Assembly: GCA_014904985.1 (NCBI GenBank) | Contig: MU129097.1 | Span: forward strand, 15,115 to 33,301 | DNA: 18,187 nucleotides | Source of the DNA: Hydnum rufescens UP504 | Taxonomy: Eukaryota > Basidiomycota > Agaricomycetes > Cantharellales > Hydnaceae | Direction of reading: 5' to 3' | In this document: piece by piece, positions 17,768-18,187 of the stretch | Numbering within the stretch: position 1 is the stretch's first letter | Layout of the letters: each line of letters begins with the position of its first letter | Translations under genes and position numbers: made by a program | The notes under the pieces: generated by a model | Seen by the model: only the letters and a program-made list of their open reading frames with translations | Told to the model about the DNA's origin: nothing | Database searches by the model: none

Positions 17768-18187
17768 TCAACAATTGTTATTGACCCAGGAGAGCTGAGG
17801 CCAGTTGGCACTGTACCAGATACTGAGAAATGTCACGATATCCATCTTTCTGGCTACAGTTTGGCTTGTATCGACTGAAATAAGGGGGATGTCCTTTGAT
17901 AGTCGGAGGAAATAATTCACCAAGGAGCTGGCCATAGCGAGGGGGCGTAGACCGACATCGAGAATTCCTGTCAATTCGATTTCTACCGTGCATCGCGTAC
18001 ACTCATCTGATGTAGTAAATCCACCTAGGCCCATGAAGATTCGTGGATGGGCGCTGCTCCAAGAACCCAATCCGTCTCCACAGATGTCAATTTGTTGCTT
18101 CCTGAGTCCCCCCAAAGTGTTTGACAAAGCATCCGCCTGGCCTAGAGATTTGAACATGAGAAACCATATGGTACGGGCACGCCTTGA
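17768..18187 (-). CDS. Partial unrecognised protein (5' end outside window)
   Basis: The minus frame is open from the window edge to TGA at 17768, 139 codons; the first in-window ATG is at 18157, but codons upstream of it (..RARTIWFL) are also open, so the gene probably starts or has an earlier exon outside. Visible parts: GLGGFTTSDECTRCTVEIEL, with two Cys in C-T-R-C, then LRPLAMASSLVNYFL and TFLSIWYSANWPQLSW. Balanced composition and normal CpG support real coding. No family is recognised and I see no clear membrane segment. It is on the same strand as the gene at 14355-16776 but about 1 kb upstream of it, separated by repeats. Confidence 0.45.
   Translation of the reverse strand, partial: SRRARTIWFLMFKSLGQADALSNTLGGLRKQQIDICGDGLGSWSSAHPRIFMGLGGFTTSDECTRCTVEIELTGILDVGLRPLAMASSLVNYFLRLSKDIPLISVDTSQTVARKMDIVTFLSIWYSANWPQLSWVNNNC

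Overview
The window looks like a repeat-rich, transposon-degraded stretch of a nuclear genome from an Agaricomycete (mushroom-forming basidiomycete). The evidence is short GT-AG introns of about 47-57 nt with CTAAY/CTGAY branch sites, a Ty3/gypsy Gag of the type common in these fungi, and two genes that resemble (from my memory of the families, not a search) large lineage-expanded Agaricomycete 'hypothetical protein' families. Nothing suggests a bacterium, plasmid or phage. There are no tRNA, rRNA or CRISPR features that I can support.

Layout. 1-3868: a decayed, CpG-poor region with a 65-68 bp minisatellite (251-570), a faint LTR-like stretch (about 1080-1300), a minus-strand relic of a Cauli_VI/RNase H1-N-like domain gene with one intron (2063-2573), and a diverged tandem repeat of about 155 bp (3205-3480). 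3869-8154: one 4,270 bp foldback (palindromic) DNA transposon flanked by an exact 8-bp duplication GGGGATTT. Its two arms of about 2.1 kb contain nested palindromes, dense arrays of a TAGGCATGYCTA-type motif and an internal tandem duplication of about 290 bp. It encodes no transposase.

8556-11141 (+): a six-exon gene whose spliced frame closes exactly over 2,319 nt but carries three in-frame TGA codons, so it is probably a pseudogene. 11749-11861: a 15-bp minisatellite. 12035-12846 (-): a broken Ty3/gypsy gag. 13209-13487: three units of a 92-94 bp tandem repeat. 13488-14191: three successive modules (period 284-288 bp), each holding an intron-like minus-strand segment (GTAAGT/GTATGT donor, CTAAC branch, AG acceptor) built around a related GCGCAAAAAG..GCTGC..CTTTTTGCGC hairpin. 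This is the most unusual structure outside the foldback element.

14355-16776 (-): a gene of about 800 codons with a Ser/Arg/Pro heptad-repeat domain, an acidic stretch, a box-like domain and a basic NLS-like segment. It is interrupted by a single +1 shift in a C-run. 16860-17200: a direct repeat with period about 209 bp upstream of that gene. 17768-18187 (-): the 3' part of an unrecognised gene that runs off the window.

The left 12 kb appears poor in CpG and its broken genes mostly carry TGA stops, as expected from CGA to TGA transitions (5-methylcytosine deamination or RIP-like mutation). The right third keeps more CpG and longer open frames. No metabolic operon or pathway is present. The region is best read as a silenced transposon island next to less decayed lineage-specific genes.
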